In this document: piece after piece, positions 1 through 7,738 of the stretch
Position numbering within the stretch: the stretch's first letter is position 1
Layout of the letters: each line of letters begins with the position of its first letter
DNA from: an uncultured Alphaproteobacteria bacterium
GTDB taxonomy: Bacteria > Pseudomonadota > Alphaproteobacteria > CAAHEQ01 > UBA3637
NCBI GenBank assembly: GCA_934203105.1
Contig: CAKPYQ010000006.1
Location: 1-64,000, forward strand
Direction of reading: 5' to 3'
DNA: 64,000 nt
Made by a program: the position numbers and the translations under genes
The notes under the pieces: generated by a model
Seen by the model: the letters and a program-made list of their open reading frames with translations, nothing else
Databases searched by the model: none
Told to the model about the DNA's origin: nothing

Positions 1-654
1 TGCAACAGCACAATTGCTTGCGCCAGCCCGAAAGTTTGCTCGACGGATTACCACTGTGAATGCCCAAGCATCGGCACCCCCGGTGTTTGCCAAACAACAC
101 AAACGCAGAACGGTTGCCCGGCGATCGTAAACGTTACCGGCAAATGCGGCTCAAATGGTATTTGCACGAATGGTGCTTGCAGCGAATGCTCGTCACCGAT
201 GATCGCGAATGCTGATGGCACAGCTTGTGAATGTCCGGCAAAAGGCGCCAATTGCAAAACGCAAAATGACTTGACTTGTGAGTGCGACCTTTGCGAAGAC
301 GGGTTTGAAAAGAACGCCGCCGGTGAATGCGTGAAGGCTGAGACAAAAACATGCGATGACGGGAGGATTATTACCGCCCAAAACGGCGATCAGTTTTGCA
401 CAAGCAATAGCGAAATGAATTGGTCTGCCGCTAAAGCTTGGTGCACGACCAGAGGACGAACATTAGCTAGTATTGAAGAACTGTGTGGAAAATCTGCGAG
501 CATGTTTGCTAGTTGCGATAATATATCATCAAATTTGTACAGTCATCATGTTTGGACTTCAACAGAATATGGTGAGAATTATGCTTATTTTGTAGATTCT
601 GTTGAAATGCTTTATGATGAACGTTCATACAGCAAGTACGCTATTTGTAAATAA
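1..654 (+). CDS. C-terminal part of a Cys-rich secreted-type protein with a C-type-lectin-like end (5' partial)
   Basis: The frame is open from the first base of the window, so the start lies upstream; 217 residues are visible. The first ~115 residues are dense in Cys, in short EGF-like spacings such as CECP, CECDLCEDG and GEC, with many Asn, Gly and Thr. This suggests a disulfide-bonded extracellular protein. The last ~100 residues change character: NWSAAKAWC, then RTLASIEELC and VWTSTEYGENYAYF, which resembles a C-type-lectin/DUF1566-like fold closed by a final Cys two residues before the stop. The ligand is unknown. A strong terminator follows 20 nt later, so this is the last gene of its transcript. 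The secretion signal would be in the missing part. The coding call is firm; the fold call is moderate. Confidence 0.75.
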   Translation, partial: CNSTIACASPKVCSTDYHCECPSIGTPGVCQTTQTQNGCPAIVNVTGKCGSNGICTNGACSECSSPMIANADGTACECPAKGANCKTQNDLTCECDLCEDGFEKNAAGECVKAETKTCDDGRIITAQNGDQFCTSNSEMNWSAAKAWCTTRGRTLASIEELCGKSASMFASCDNISSNLYSHHVWTSTEYGENYAYFVDSVEMLYDERSYSKYAICK

Positions 655-673
655 TTCTCTGCTTTTTAATTGC

Positions 674-706
674 AAAAAAGGTTGGTGTAAAAGCTAACCT
701 TTTTTT
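674..706 (+). terminator. Rho-independent terminator after the Cys-rich gene
   Basis: An inverted repeat AAAAAAGGTT ... AACCTTTTTT, with partly pairing inner bases, ends in a run of seven T and lies 20 nt after the stop codon of the Cys-rich gene. The A-rich 5' arm would let it work in both directions, but no minus-strand gene ends here. Confidence 0.8.
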
Positions 707-833
707 ATTCGGGAAAAATGGGTTAAAAGATTCTTCGTGTTTATTAGAATGATGATATATAGCGTAGAAATGTTGCGGCACGGGCGCGCGGAGATTTGCG
801 CGTCGCACAGTTGGACGTTACGATAATTTGAAG

Positions 834-969
834 AGATTCTTCACTAAAGTTCAGAATGACGATGGGAACACAGAGAGATTCTTCGCTATTGCTCAGAATG
901 ACAGGTGGAGTTAAAAGATTCTTCTCTGATGCTCAGAATGACACTGGTAGAAAAGGCGCCCAGAATGAC
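834..969. repeat. Short interspersed repeat, three copies plus a remnant, each with ATTCT...AGAAT arms
   Basis: Copies of the pattern AGATTCTTC-N9-CAGAATGAC lie at 834-860, 876-902 and 916-942, with the tail CAGAATGAC alone at 961-969. Copy-to-copy spacing is 42 and 40 nt. Each copy carries ATTCT and AGAAT as inverted arms around a GC-richer centre, so each can form a small hairpin. Similar ATTCTGAG-type repeats are scattered in intergenic DNA of many unrelated bacteria. This is the only gap above 300 nt in the window (655-1055), and I see no gene in it. Confidence 0.75.
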
Positions 970-988
970 GGACGGGATAAATGACGGC

Positions 989-1037
989 GGGGATATCAAA
1001 ATATATTAAATTAAAGGGGATATCAAAATATATTAAA
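989..1037. repeat. Two direct copies of a 22-nt AT-rich unit, period 27
   Basis: The unit beginning GGGGATATCAAAATATATT occurs at 989-1010 and identically at 1016-1037. It lies between the interspersed repeats and the 3' end of uvrB. Both copies contain the palindrome GATATC. No function is evident; it may be slippage-prone spacer DNA or a short protein-binding site. Confidence 0.7.
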
Positions 1038-1055
1038 AAAATGCTTGATTTTATG

Positions 1056-3077
1056 CTATAATCCCATTTTATCGCTGCGCAAAGCCGCTAATTCATCACG
1101 CAAACGTATGGCCGTTTCAAAATCCAAATCCTCCGCCGCTTTTTTCATTTGTTTTTCTAAACGCGCAATGTGCTTTTCAAAGTCCTTTTCCGGAACTTTG
1201 ACTTGCTTTTCTTCCACTTGAACGTCCGTATAGTCAATATCGGTCAGTGCGCTTAAAATATCCGGAACTTGTTTTTGAATGCCTTTCGGCGTAATGCCGT
1301 GCTCTTTGTTAAAAGCCATTTGCTTTTCACGTCGTCGCTTCGTTTCCGTCAAAGCGCGTTCGATGGAACCCGTTATTTTGTCCGCGTACAAAATGACACG
1401 CCCGTTGACGTTTCTTGCAGCCCGTCCGATCGTTTGGATCAAAGACGTTTCGGAACGTAAAAAGCCTTCCTTATCCGCGTCCAAGATCGCCACCAAGGCG
1501 CATTCGGGAATGTCCAACCCCTCGCGCAATAAGTTAATGCCAACCAACACATTAAAAACGCCGCTGCGCAAATCTTTGATGATTTGAATGCGTTCCAAAG
1601 TATCTATGTCCGAATGCATATAGCGTACTTTTACGCCGTTTTCGGCCAAATATTCAGTTAAATCTTCCGCCATTTTCTTGGTGAGCGTTGTCACCAAAAC
1701 GCGTTCTTTGTTTTTGGCGCATTCAATGCATTCGCTTAATAAATCGTCGACTTGGTTGAAAACCGGACGGATAAAGCATTCAGGATCCAACAAGCCCGTC
1801 GGACGAATGATTTGTTCGGTGAATACGCCGGCCGTTTGTTGCATTTCCCACGCGCCGGGGGTTGCCGATACAAATATAGTTTGCGGTCGCATTTTGTCCC
1901 ATTCTTCGAACTTTAACGGCCGGTTGTCTTTGGCACTGGGCAAGCGGAAACCATAGTTGACCAATGTATCTTTTCGCGAAAAATCGCCTTTGTACATCGC
2001 GCCGATTTGCGGGACGGTGACGTGGCTTTCGTCAATAAACAACAAAGCGTCCGCCGGCAAATATTCAAATAATGTCGGAGGCGCTTCTCCCGCTTTGCGT
2101 CCGGTTAAATGGCGGGAATAATTTTCAATGCCTTTGCAAGATCCGGTGGCTTCCATCATTTCCAAATCAAAGCGTGTGCGTTGCGCCAAACGTTGCGCTT
2201 CGACAAGTTGATTGTTGGCTTCAAAATAAGCCAATCTGTCTTTTAATTCTTCTTTGATTGTGCGAATTGCTTGCGATAAAGCCGGCCTTGGGGTCACATA
2301 GTGGCTGGCCGGATAAACAACAACTTCATTTAACGCCAATTTGTTTTTGCCCGTCAGCGGATCAAATTCGGATATGCTTTCCAATTCGTCGCCGAAAAAT
2401 GATAACCGCCAAGCCAAATCTTCATAATGGCTTGGGAAAATATCAACAATATCTCCGCTGATACGAAACGAACCGCGCTCTAAAACCATATTGTTGCGCG
2501 CATATTGCAAATTCGTTAATTGTCGCGCTAATTCAGCAATGTCTATATTGTCGCCAACCTTTAAGGGGATCTTCATCGCCGAATAAGATTCAACGCTGCC
2601 TAAACCGTAAATGCACGACACGGACGAAACAATAATGACGTCTCTGCGTTCCAAAATGTTGCGCGTCGCCGAATGCCGCATACGATCAATTTGCTCGTTA
2701 ATGGCCGAATCTTTTTCGATATAAGTATCCGTTCGCGGAATGTAGGCTTCCGGTTGGTAATAGTCATAGTAAGAAACAAAGTATTCCACCGCATTGTCGG
2801 GGAAAAAAGACTTCATTTCACCATAAAGTTGAGCCGCCAAAGTTTTGTTGTGCGCCAATATCAACGCCGGCCGGTGCGATTGTTCAATGATTTTCGCCAT
2901 TGTAAACGTTTTGCCCGAACCGGTAATGCCCAATAAAACTTGGTTGCGTTCATTTTGGGCCAATCCTTTTAACAGTTCGGCAATTGCTTGCGGTTGATCG
3001 CCGGCCGGTACAAAAGGGCTGTTTAAATGAAAGTCGGCCGGTGCAAGGTTGTTGCTTTTTTCATACAGCGGAAACAT
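1056..3077 (-). CDS. uvrB: Excinuclease ABC subunit B
   Basis: UvrB is the helicase-like damage-verification subunit of nucleotide excision repair; UvrA loads it and it recruits UvrC. At 673 residues it has the usual length. The Walker A loop GITGSGKT is at about residues 50-57. The beta-hairpin region SYYDYYQPEAYIP is near 105-117, and the helicase motif FIDESHVTV is in the middle. The GINLLREGLDIPE and IGRAARN motifs are present. A UVR domain (ARLEKQMKKAAEDLDFETAI) closes the C-terminus and would bind UvrC. Its ATG shares one base with the TAA of the upstream membrane gene (TAATG), so the two are probably translationally coupled. No good terminator was found downstream. Confidence 0.97.
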   Translation of the reverse strand: MFPLYEKSNNLAPADFHLNSPFVPAGDQPQAIAELLKGLAQNERNQVLLGITGSGKTFTMAKIIEQSHRPALILAHNKTLAAQLYGEMKSFFPDNAVEYFVSYYDYYQPEAYIPRTDTYIEKDSAINEQIDRMRHSATRNILERRDVIIVSSVSCIYGLGSVESYSAMKIPLKVGDNIDIAELARQLTNLQYARNNMVLERGSFRISGDIVDIFPSHYEDLAWRLSFFGDELESISEFDPLTGKNKLALNEVVVYPASHYVTPRPALSQAIRTIKEELKDRLAYFEANNQLVEAQRLAQRTRFDLEMMEATGSCKGIENYSRHLTGRKAGEAPPTLFEYLPADALLFIDESHVTVPQIGAMYKGDFSRKDTLVNYGFRLPSAKDNRPLKFEEWDKMRPQTIFVSATPGAWEMQQTAGVFTEQIIRPTGLLDPECFIRPVFNQVDDLLSECIECAKNKERVLVTTLTKKMAEDLTEYLAENGVKVRYMHSDIDTLERIQIIKDLRSGVFNVLVGINLLREGLDIPECALVAILDADKEGFLRSETSLIQTIGRAARNVNGRVILYADKITGSIERALTETKRRREKQMAFNKEHGITPKGIQKQVPDILSALTDIDYTDVQVEEKQVKVPEKDFEKHIARLEKQMKKAAEDLDFETAIRLRDELAALRSDKMGL

Positions 3078-4192
3078 TATTTTTTATTTTTGTCCTTATC
3101 TTTTTCTTTTATGTATGTCGAAACGGAGTTGATCGAGCTTTTAAAGTTTTCCGCCAATAAAACGGCCGCTTCTTTCGTATCATGGAACATACTGCGATAA
3201 GTGATTTTCGGCTGTCCCCAATGCAACATACGATAAAGTAAATAGAAAAACAATAATCCCGCCAATGCAAATGTCAATCGAACAGAGGCATTGAATAAAA
3301 ATCCCGTCAAAGAAAAACCCAACATAATCAAAAATAATAAAGGCAGTAATCCTCTGGCATTTAAATTTTTACGAATGACAAAGGATATAAAGAAGGTAAA
3401 TGCTGTTGGTTCGGGAGCATTTCTGTGGATCAATTTGTAAATCGAAGAATAAATGATTTCAAAATAATAATATGCCGGCATAATCAACGCAGCAAGCCAA
3501 AAGCCTTTTGCCGCCATTAACACAAAAAACAACCCCATTAAATAGCCCAAAGGCACGGCTCCGGTTTTGCCCAACAAAACGTCCGGCATGCGCTTTTTAT
3601 AGCTGATAAAGCCGATCATCGCGGCTAAAATAATCATCGGGTAATAAGCAAAGGTACTGGTATAAACAAAGGATTGTTCACCACGAAAAGCAAGCGATGG
3701 GAATATGGTAAAGCCCAAGCACAAAGCCGATGTTTGAATAATCGTTAAGCCGTTTGCTTTGTCCATACGAGTATAGACGCCAATAAACAACGCCCACAGA
3801 ACAGCCGTTGCAAATCGGTCAAAAAACAAAGGCAGAAAGCCTTGAAATACCAACCAATTTTGCGGCAAGAAAACAACGGATAACAAACAAATAAAAAAGT
3901 TTACCCAAAAACGGCGGATTTTTTCGGGATAAATGACATACATTGATAATCCGGCCGCCGCAATCAAAAACGGATATAGTCCGAAGATGAATTCTTTAAA
4001 GGGGAAAAAGCCTCTCGGTGTGGCAACTTGCAATAACGTCCAACCTAAAACAATTGCGCCACAGACCGCTAAACCGGCTTTGTTGCTGGTATCTTGTCCT
4101 TGTTCAATGCGTTTGAACTTGCCCAAGTTCAAGAAAGTCAGGCACAATATGAATGTTGTGATAAAAAATAATGCAAATAAATAAAAACCCAT
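3077..4192 (-). CDS. Multi-pass membrane protein resembling a degenerate WecA/MraY-type glycosyl-1-phosphate transferase
   Basis: A 371-residue protein with about ten hydrophobic segments and a Lys-rich cytoplasmic tail. Parts align by eye with the polyprenyl-phosphate GlcNAc-1-P transferase family: TRMDKANGLT stands where NFMDGIDGL is expected, and GKTGAVPLGYLMG where GD(V/T)GS(V)PLGFLLG is expected, followed by a similar hydrophobic stretch (AAKGFWLAALIMPAYYY). The second Asp of the DG-DG motif is Asn, the Asp of GDxGS is Lys, and the His-rich loop is not recognisable. Undecaprenyl-phosphate chemistry therefore looks unlikely. It precedes uvrB with a one-base overlap. The membrane call is certain; the family link is my inference. 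Confidence 0.6.
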   Translation of the reverse strand: MGFYLFALFFITTFILCLTFLNLGKFKRIEQGQDTSNKAGLAVCGAIVLGWTLLQVATPRGFFPFKEFIFGLYPFLIAAAGLSMYVIYPEKIRRFWVNFFICLLSVVFLPQNWLVFQGFLPLFFDRFATAVLWALFIGVYTRMDKANGLTIIQTSALCLGFTIFPSLAFRGEQSFVYTSTFAYYPMIILAAMIGFISYKKRMPDVLLGKTGAVPLGYLMGLFFVLMAAKGFWLAALIMPAYYYFEIIYSSIYKLIHRNAPEPTAFTFFISFVIRKNLNARGLLPLLFLIMLGFSLTGFLFNASVRLTFALAGLLFFYLLYRMLHWGQPKITYRSMFHDTKEAAVLLAENFKSSINSVSTYIKEKDKDKNKK

Positions 4193-4236
4193 CTTTTCCG
4201 ACCCCCTTATTTTAAAAGATGCTTTTGGGCTTTTTG

Positions 4237-4458
4237 TTAAGCCTTATGTCTGAACGAAATTCGCCCCTTTGTTAAATCGTACGGCGTCATTTCAATTTCG
4301 ACTTTGTCGCCAACCATAACACGAATGCGGAACTTGCGCATTTTGCCGGCTGTGTGAGCCAAAATTTCATGCCCGTTTTCCAACTGAACGCGAAACATTG
4401 CATTCGGTAACTTTTCAACAACGGTACCGGTAAACGTTAAAACTTCTTCTTTTGCCAT
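4237..4458 (-). CDS. infA: Translation initiation factor IF-1
   Basis: 73 residues, the usual size: a single S1/OB domain that occupies the 30S A site during initiation. Diagnostic segments are GTVVEKLPNAMFRVQLENG, HTAGKMRKFRIRV and DKVEIEMTPYDLTKGRI. GAGG lies 8 nt before the ATG. It has its own near-consensus promoter (4505-4533) and is followed 44 nt later, on the same strand, by the membrane protein upstream of uvrB. Confidence 0.98.
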   Translation of the reverse strand: MAKEEVLTFTGTVVEKLPNAMFRVQLENGHEILAHTAGKMRKFRIRVMVGDKVEIEMTPYDLTKGRISFRHKA

Positions 4459-4504
4459 ATGTTAAACCTCATTTTTTTATTAGCAAATATTTAAATTTTC
4501 AAAT

Positions 4505-4533
4505 AATATACACTTATTTTGCCCGCTATGCAA
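4505..4533 (-). promoter_or_regulatory. Sigma-70-type promoter for infA
   Basis: On the minus strand TTGCAT (4528-4533) and TATATT (4505-4510) are separated by exactly 17 nt, about 50 nt before the infA start, in the gap between the M48 protease stop and infA. Confidence 0.7.
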
Positions 4534-4573
4534 GGGAAAAATAAACGGGATTTCATTTTTACAGAACAAAAGT

Positions 4574-5884
4574 TTATGAATTGTCGTTTATTTGATCTTC
4601 GATATCGGCTAAACGGTTTGATTTTACGGTGTCGCTTTGCAAAGCTTTTTGTGTTTTGGGCAACAATTTTTTGACTTCATTTGTCTTGCCGGCCAACATT
4701 AAATATTCGATTTTGGCGTAGTTGGCCAAATCAAAGTTATTGTTTTGCGCGTATGCGATGTGCAAAAAATACCAAGCATCGGGCAAATATTTGTCCCGCG
4801 CCGTGATATAAAGCAAATGATCAATCGCTTTTTTTCGATTTTCCGCGTCTCCCGTTTCCAACAAAGCCTGCGCCAAAGACAAGCGAATTAAGGACGCTTG
4901 GGGCAATAATTCGAATGCTTTTTGATATGCTTGCACGGATTTTTCGATTTGTCCGCTTTCAAATAAAATCTGTCCTTTTAATTCGTAAAAATAGGGATTT
5001 GCAGGCTGTTGCGCGATTAAGCGATCTGTTTTTTGCAATGCTTCGGTAATTTTTGTTTGCTTGAAATCAGCAATTGCATTGGCGTATATGGCCGGCAAAG
5101 AGTCATCATTATAAATGATGTGTGTTTCTTCGGGGGATTTTAAAAACGCAAATAATTTGGCCTTTATCATTAAATATTCGGGATCGTCTTTCATGGGCTT
5201 TGCCTGTTCGGCGGCGTTTTGCATAAAAGCCAACCGGTCGCGCGTTAGGGGGTGAGAGCGCAAATAAGTCGGTACATTATCCACACGCAATCGCTCTTCT
5301 TTTTCGATTTTTTTCATAACGTTATAAAGCCCTTGCACAGAATAATCGGATTTACGGATTAAATCAACGGCGATGCTGTCCGCGCTGTTTTCCTCGCTTT
5401 GACGGTAAGCATTTAACATACCGGTTGCTGAGCTCATTCCGCCCAACATAATCGCCATTCCGACATCGCCTCTGCCTGATGCTACGGCGGCAATGCCCCC
5501 TAAAATCGTAGTGATCAAAGCGGTTGTTTGGGCTTTGCCCATTTCGCTGGCTAAACGGATCGTGTGACCGCCGACGACGTGTCCAGTTTCATGAGCTAAT
5601 ACACCAAAAAACTCGTCGCAATAGTCCGTTTCGATAATCAATCCGGAATAAATGTAAACGATCGATCCGCCGGCAACAAACGCGTTTAAAGATAAATCAT
5701 TTATAAAAACAACTTGCACGGCATTGTCATTCAAACCGGCAGATTTGAACAATTTTTTGACCCCTTTTACGGCGTATTGTTCCATTTGTGTGTCACGAAT
5801 TACAGATAAGGTATTGCAAAAAGCTTTCTTTTGTGGCATTATAACGCACAAAATGAATAAAATAATATAGAGGATTCTGATCAT
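4574..5884 (-). CDS. BepA-like M48 family zinc metalloprotease with TPR repeats
   Basis: 436 residues. An N-terminal signal sequence (about residues 1-23) is followed by an M48 catalytic domain. The zinc motif HETGH is at about 98-102 and the third ligand Glu lies in SEENSAD near 165. The C-terminal half (from about 210) is alpha-helical with TPR-like units, e.g. NPYFYELKGQILFESGQIE. This layout matches BepA/YfgC, the periplasmic protease-chaperone that monitors assembly of LptD and other outer-membrane proteins. The start codon lies in the same CATG as that of the divergent GGT-like gene, and GGAG is 11 nt upstream of it. Confidence 0.9.
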   Translation of the reverse strand: MIRILYIILFILCVIMPQKKAFCNTLSVIRDTQMEQYAVKGVKKLFKSAGLNDNAVQVVFINDLSLNAFVAGGSIVYIYSGLIIETDYCDEFFGVLAHETGHVVGGHTIRLASEMGKAQTTALITTILGGIAAVASGRGDVGMAIMLGGMSSATGMLNAYRQSEENSADSIAVDLIRKSDYSVQGLYNVMKKIEKEERLRVDNVPTYLRSHPLTRDRLAFMQNAAEQAKPMKDDPEYLMIKAKLFAFLKSPEETHIIYNDDSLPAIYANAIADFKQTKITEALQKTDRLIAQQPANPYFYELKGQILFESGQIEKSVQAYQKAFELLPQASLIRLSLAQALLETGDAENRKKAIDHLLYITARDKYLPDAWYFLHIAYAQNNNFDLANYAKIEYLMLAGKTNEVKKLLPKTQKALQSDTVKSNRLADIEDQINDNS

Positions 5885-7187
5885 GGTTTTACAATCTCCG
5901 TCTTTTTGCGGTGTTTATCATAAAGCGTTTTTGTTGTTGCGTCAATCGATTCTTTTATTTTTGACGGTTGTTTTAGGTGCGTGTTCTTTGCCTGAGCTTG
6001 GCGAAAGGAATGTTGTAGGCGTTGTGGCGGTGAATGATCCCAAGATTGCCAAAGTCGGTCAAGATATGTTGAATGCCGGAGGCAATGCCGCCGATGCAAT
6101 GACGGCAATGTTGTTTTCGGGTGGCGTTATTTTACCGTCGCGTATGGGATTGGGCGCCGGTGGAGTTTGCCAAATTTTGGATCCGACCGACGGGCGCGTC
6201 AAAACATTAAACTTTTTGTCGCGACCAATGTCTTTTGACAGGCAAATAGCCGTTTTGGGTTTGCCGCGCGGTGCGTATACTTTGCAAAATAAATATGGCA
6301 GCAAGCCTTGGCCGGAAGTTGTGAAAAATGCAAAAAGTTTGGCAGAAAATGGCGTCAGCGTTTCCGAACTTTTGTCCAAAGATATTTTATCGGCTCGCGG
6401 TTTGAATGCGTCATGGAAAAAGTTAAAAAAAGGCGATTTGTTAAAACAACCCGCTTTGGCAAAAACGCTTGGTTCAATATCTGTGTCGGGTGCGGGGATT
6501 TTGTATAACGGTGCGTTGGCGCAATCGATTGTCAGCCAAAGTGATCAAATTATCCAAGAAGATTTAAAAAACTTTAAGGCATCTTTTATGGACTCGATTG
6601 ACGTCAGCGGATCGGACGGAAAAACGTTTTTCCCCAATCCGTCGGTGTTGTCTTCGGACGCGTATATGATTTGGCGTGGCGCGAAAAGCAACAAAGAAGC
6701 GCGCCAAACGGAAGCAATTAAGTCTATGCAAAAATTAGAAGATACGATTGTTCCGATTGATAGTCGCGTTCAAGGTATGGGCTTAATTGCGGCAGATAAA
6801 AGCGGTTTAGTGATTGCGTGTTCCGTGTCGATGGGACGTCCTTTCGGCACGCGTCAATTAACCGAACAAGGATTTTATTTAGGCGCGGTTATACCACACC
6901 AAGATACGCCGTCGGTTTATGCGAACTTCATCAAAACGAATCCTGATGTAACAGATGTTCAAGATGCTTTGGTCGGTGTCGGCAATTATGCTTTGGTTGA
7001 CGGTTTAAATGAATGGGCTTTGCACTCAAACGGTGCTTATTTATTAAACGGTGTCGGAACAACGGAAGACAGGCTTGACGATAAACGCTCTTTTGCCGGT
7101 CTTGTTTGTGAAAAAGGCTATCCGAATCAAGTCGGATCTTGCCAAGAAAATGAAAATACTTACTTTGTGGAGCAAAAGAGTAATTGA
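5883..7187 (+). CDS. Gamma-glutamyltranspeptidase-like lipoprotein, probably inactive
   Basis: 434 residues, shorter than the ~550-580 of true GGT. A signal sequence ends in the lipobox LGAC (about residues 31-34), predicting a lipid-anchored periplasmic protein. The N-terminal fold signature is clear (AKVGQDMLNAGGNAADAMTA, then SRMGLGAGG). The autocatalytic Thr of TTHFSVVD, which becomes the N-terminus of the small subunit, aligns with GMGLIAAD, so self-cleavage and catalysis are not expected. GAGG lies 9 nt before the ATG, whose first two bases are shared with the start of the divergent M48 gene. Its stop codon lies inside the -35 box of the next promoter. The substrate is unknown; binding rather than catalysis is my inference. 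Confidence 0.8.
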   Translation: MVLQSPSFCGVYHKAFLLLRQSILLFLTVVLGACSLPELGERNVVGVVAVNDPKIAKVGQDMLNAGGNAADAMTAMLFSGGVILPSRMGLGAGGVCQILDPTDGRVKTLNFLSRPMSFDRQIAVLGLPRGAYTLQNKYGSKPWPEVVKNAKSLAENGVSVSELLSKDILSARGLNASWKKLKKGDLLKQPALAKTLGSISVSGAGILYNGALAQSIVSQSDQIIQEDLKNFKASFMDSIDVSGSDGKTFFPNPSVLSSDAYMIWRGAKSNKEARQTEAIKSMQKLEDTIVPIDSRVQGMGLIAADKSGLVIACSVSMGRPFGTRQLTEQGFYLGAVIPHQDTPSVYANFIKTNPDVTDVQDALVGVGNYALVDGLNEWALHSNGAYLLNGVGTTEDRLDDKRSFAGLVCEKGYPNQVGSCQENENTYFVEQKSN

Positions 7188-7212
7188 CAAAAAATCCCCC
7201 CTCTTTTATATT
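7184..7212 (+). promoter_or_regulatory. Strong sigma-70-type promoter for the MCE/MlaD operon
   Basis: Consensus TTGACA (7184-7189), 17 nt, then TATATT (7207-7212), 25 nt before the ATG at 7238. The -35 box overlaps the TGA stop of the upstream gene. This also argues against a longer N-terminus for the first MCE gene. Confidence 0.8.
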
Positions 7213-7237
7213 AAAGCTAAAGTATAAGGAAACGATA

Positions 7238-7738
7238 ATGAAACTACGCGAAGTTTACGAACAACAAAAAAATTTTTGGGCCGGAGTGATTTTAATGGCA
7301 TTGCTGGTGCTGGTTTTGGGACTGTCTTATCACCATAAGTCAAAATCTGTTACCTCTTCCGGTTTGGTGTTGTATGCGACTTATAACAAAGCGGACGGGG
7401 TGAATGTCGGATCTTCCGTACGATTGGCCGGAGCGCCGGTCGGGCGTGTGACAGCGGCCAGCTTGGACGACTTTTATCGTGTTCAGTTGACGTTGACTTT
7501 GGATAAAGGGATTGAATTGCCTTCGGATACAGCCGCTATTATTGAAACGGACGGTTTGATCGGAAACAAATATATCGAATTATTACCGGGCGGTGAGGAA
7601 GAATTGATGAAGTCCGGGGACAGCTTTATTTATACGCAAGATGTGTTAATGTTGAACGAGTTAATGGAACGCTTTATTCAATGGATGCGCATTAAAAAAG
7701 GCTTTGTCGAACAAGAGTTGATTAAAGGAGATAATTAA
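7238..7738 (+). CDS. MCE/MlaD-family membrane-anchored protein, first of two
   Basis: 166 residues: one N-terminal transmembrane helix (about 14-30) then an MCE domain (YNKADGVNVGSSVRLAGAPV, then VTAASLD and AIIETDGLIGNKYIELLPGG). MCE proteins form hexameric periplasmic rings that carry phospholipids for the MlaFEDB transporter. The ATG at 7238 is chosen because AAGGA lies 7 nt before it and because a consensus promoter occupies the upstream in-frame extension. A second MCE protein starts at the very next base. The C-terminal part after the MCE domain is shorter than in typical MlaD. MlaE and MlaF are not in the window. Confidence 0.85.
   Translation: MKLREVYEQQKNFWAGVILMALLVLVLGLSYHHKSKSVTSSGLVLYATYNKADGVNVGSSVRLAGAPVGRVTAASLDDFYRVQLTLTLDKGIELPSDTAAIIETDGLIGNKYIELLPGGEEELMKSGDSFIYTQDVLMLNELMERFIQWMRIKKGFVEQELIKGDN

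Noticed and set aside
834..969. CRISPR-like spaced repeats
   Set aside because: The copies vary in their middle, the spacers are only 13-15 nt, there are three full copies, and no cas gene is near.
7184..7237. 18-codon N-terminal extension of the first MCE protein
   Set aside because: It is occupied by a consensus TTGACA-N17-TATATT promoter, has no ribosome site, and the ATG at 7238 has AAGGA 7 nt upstream.
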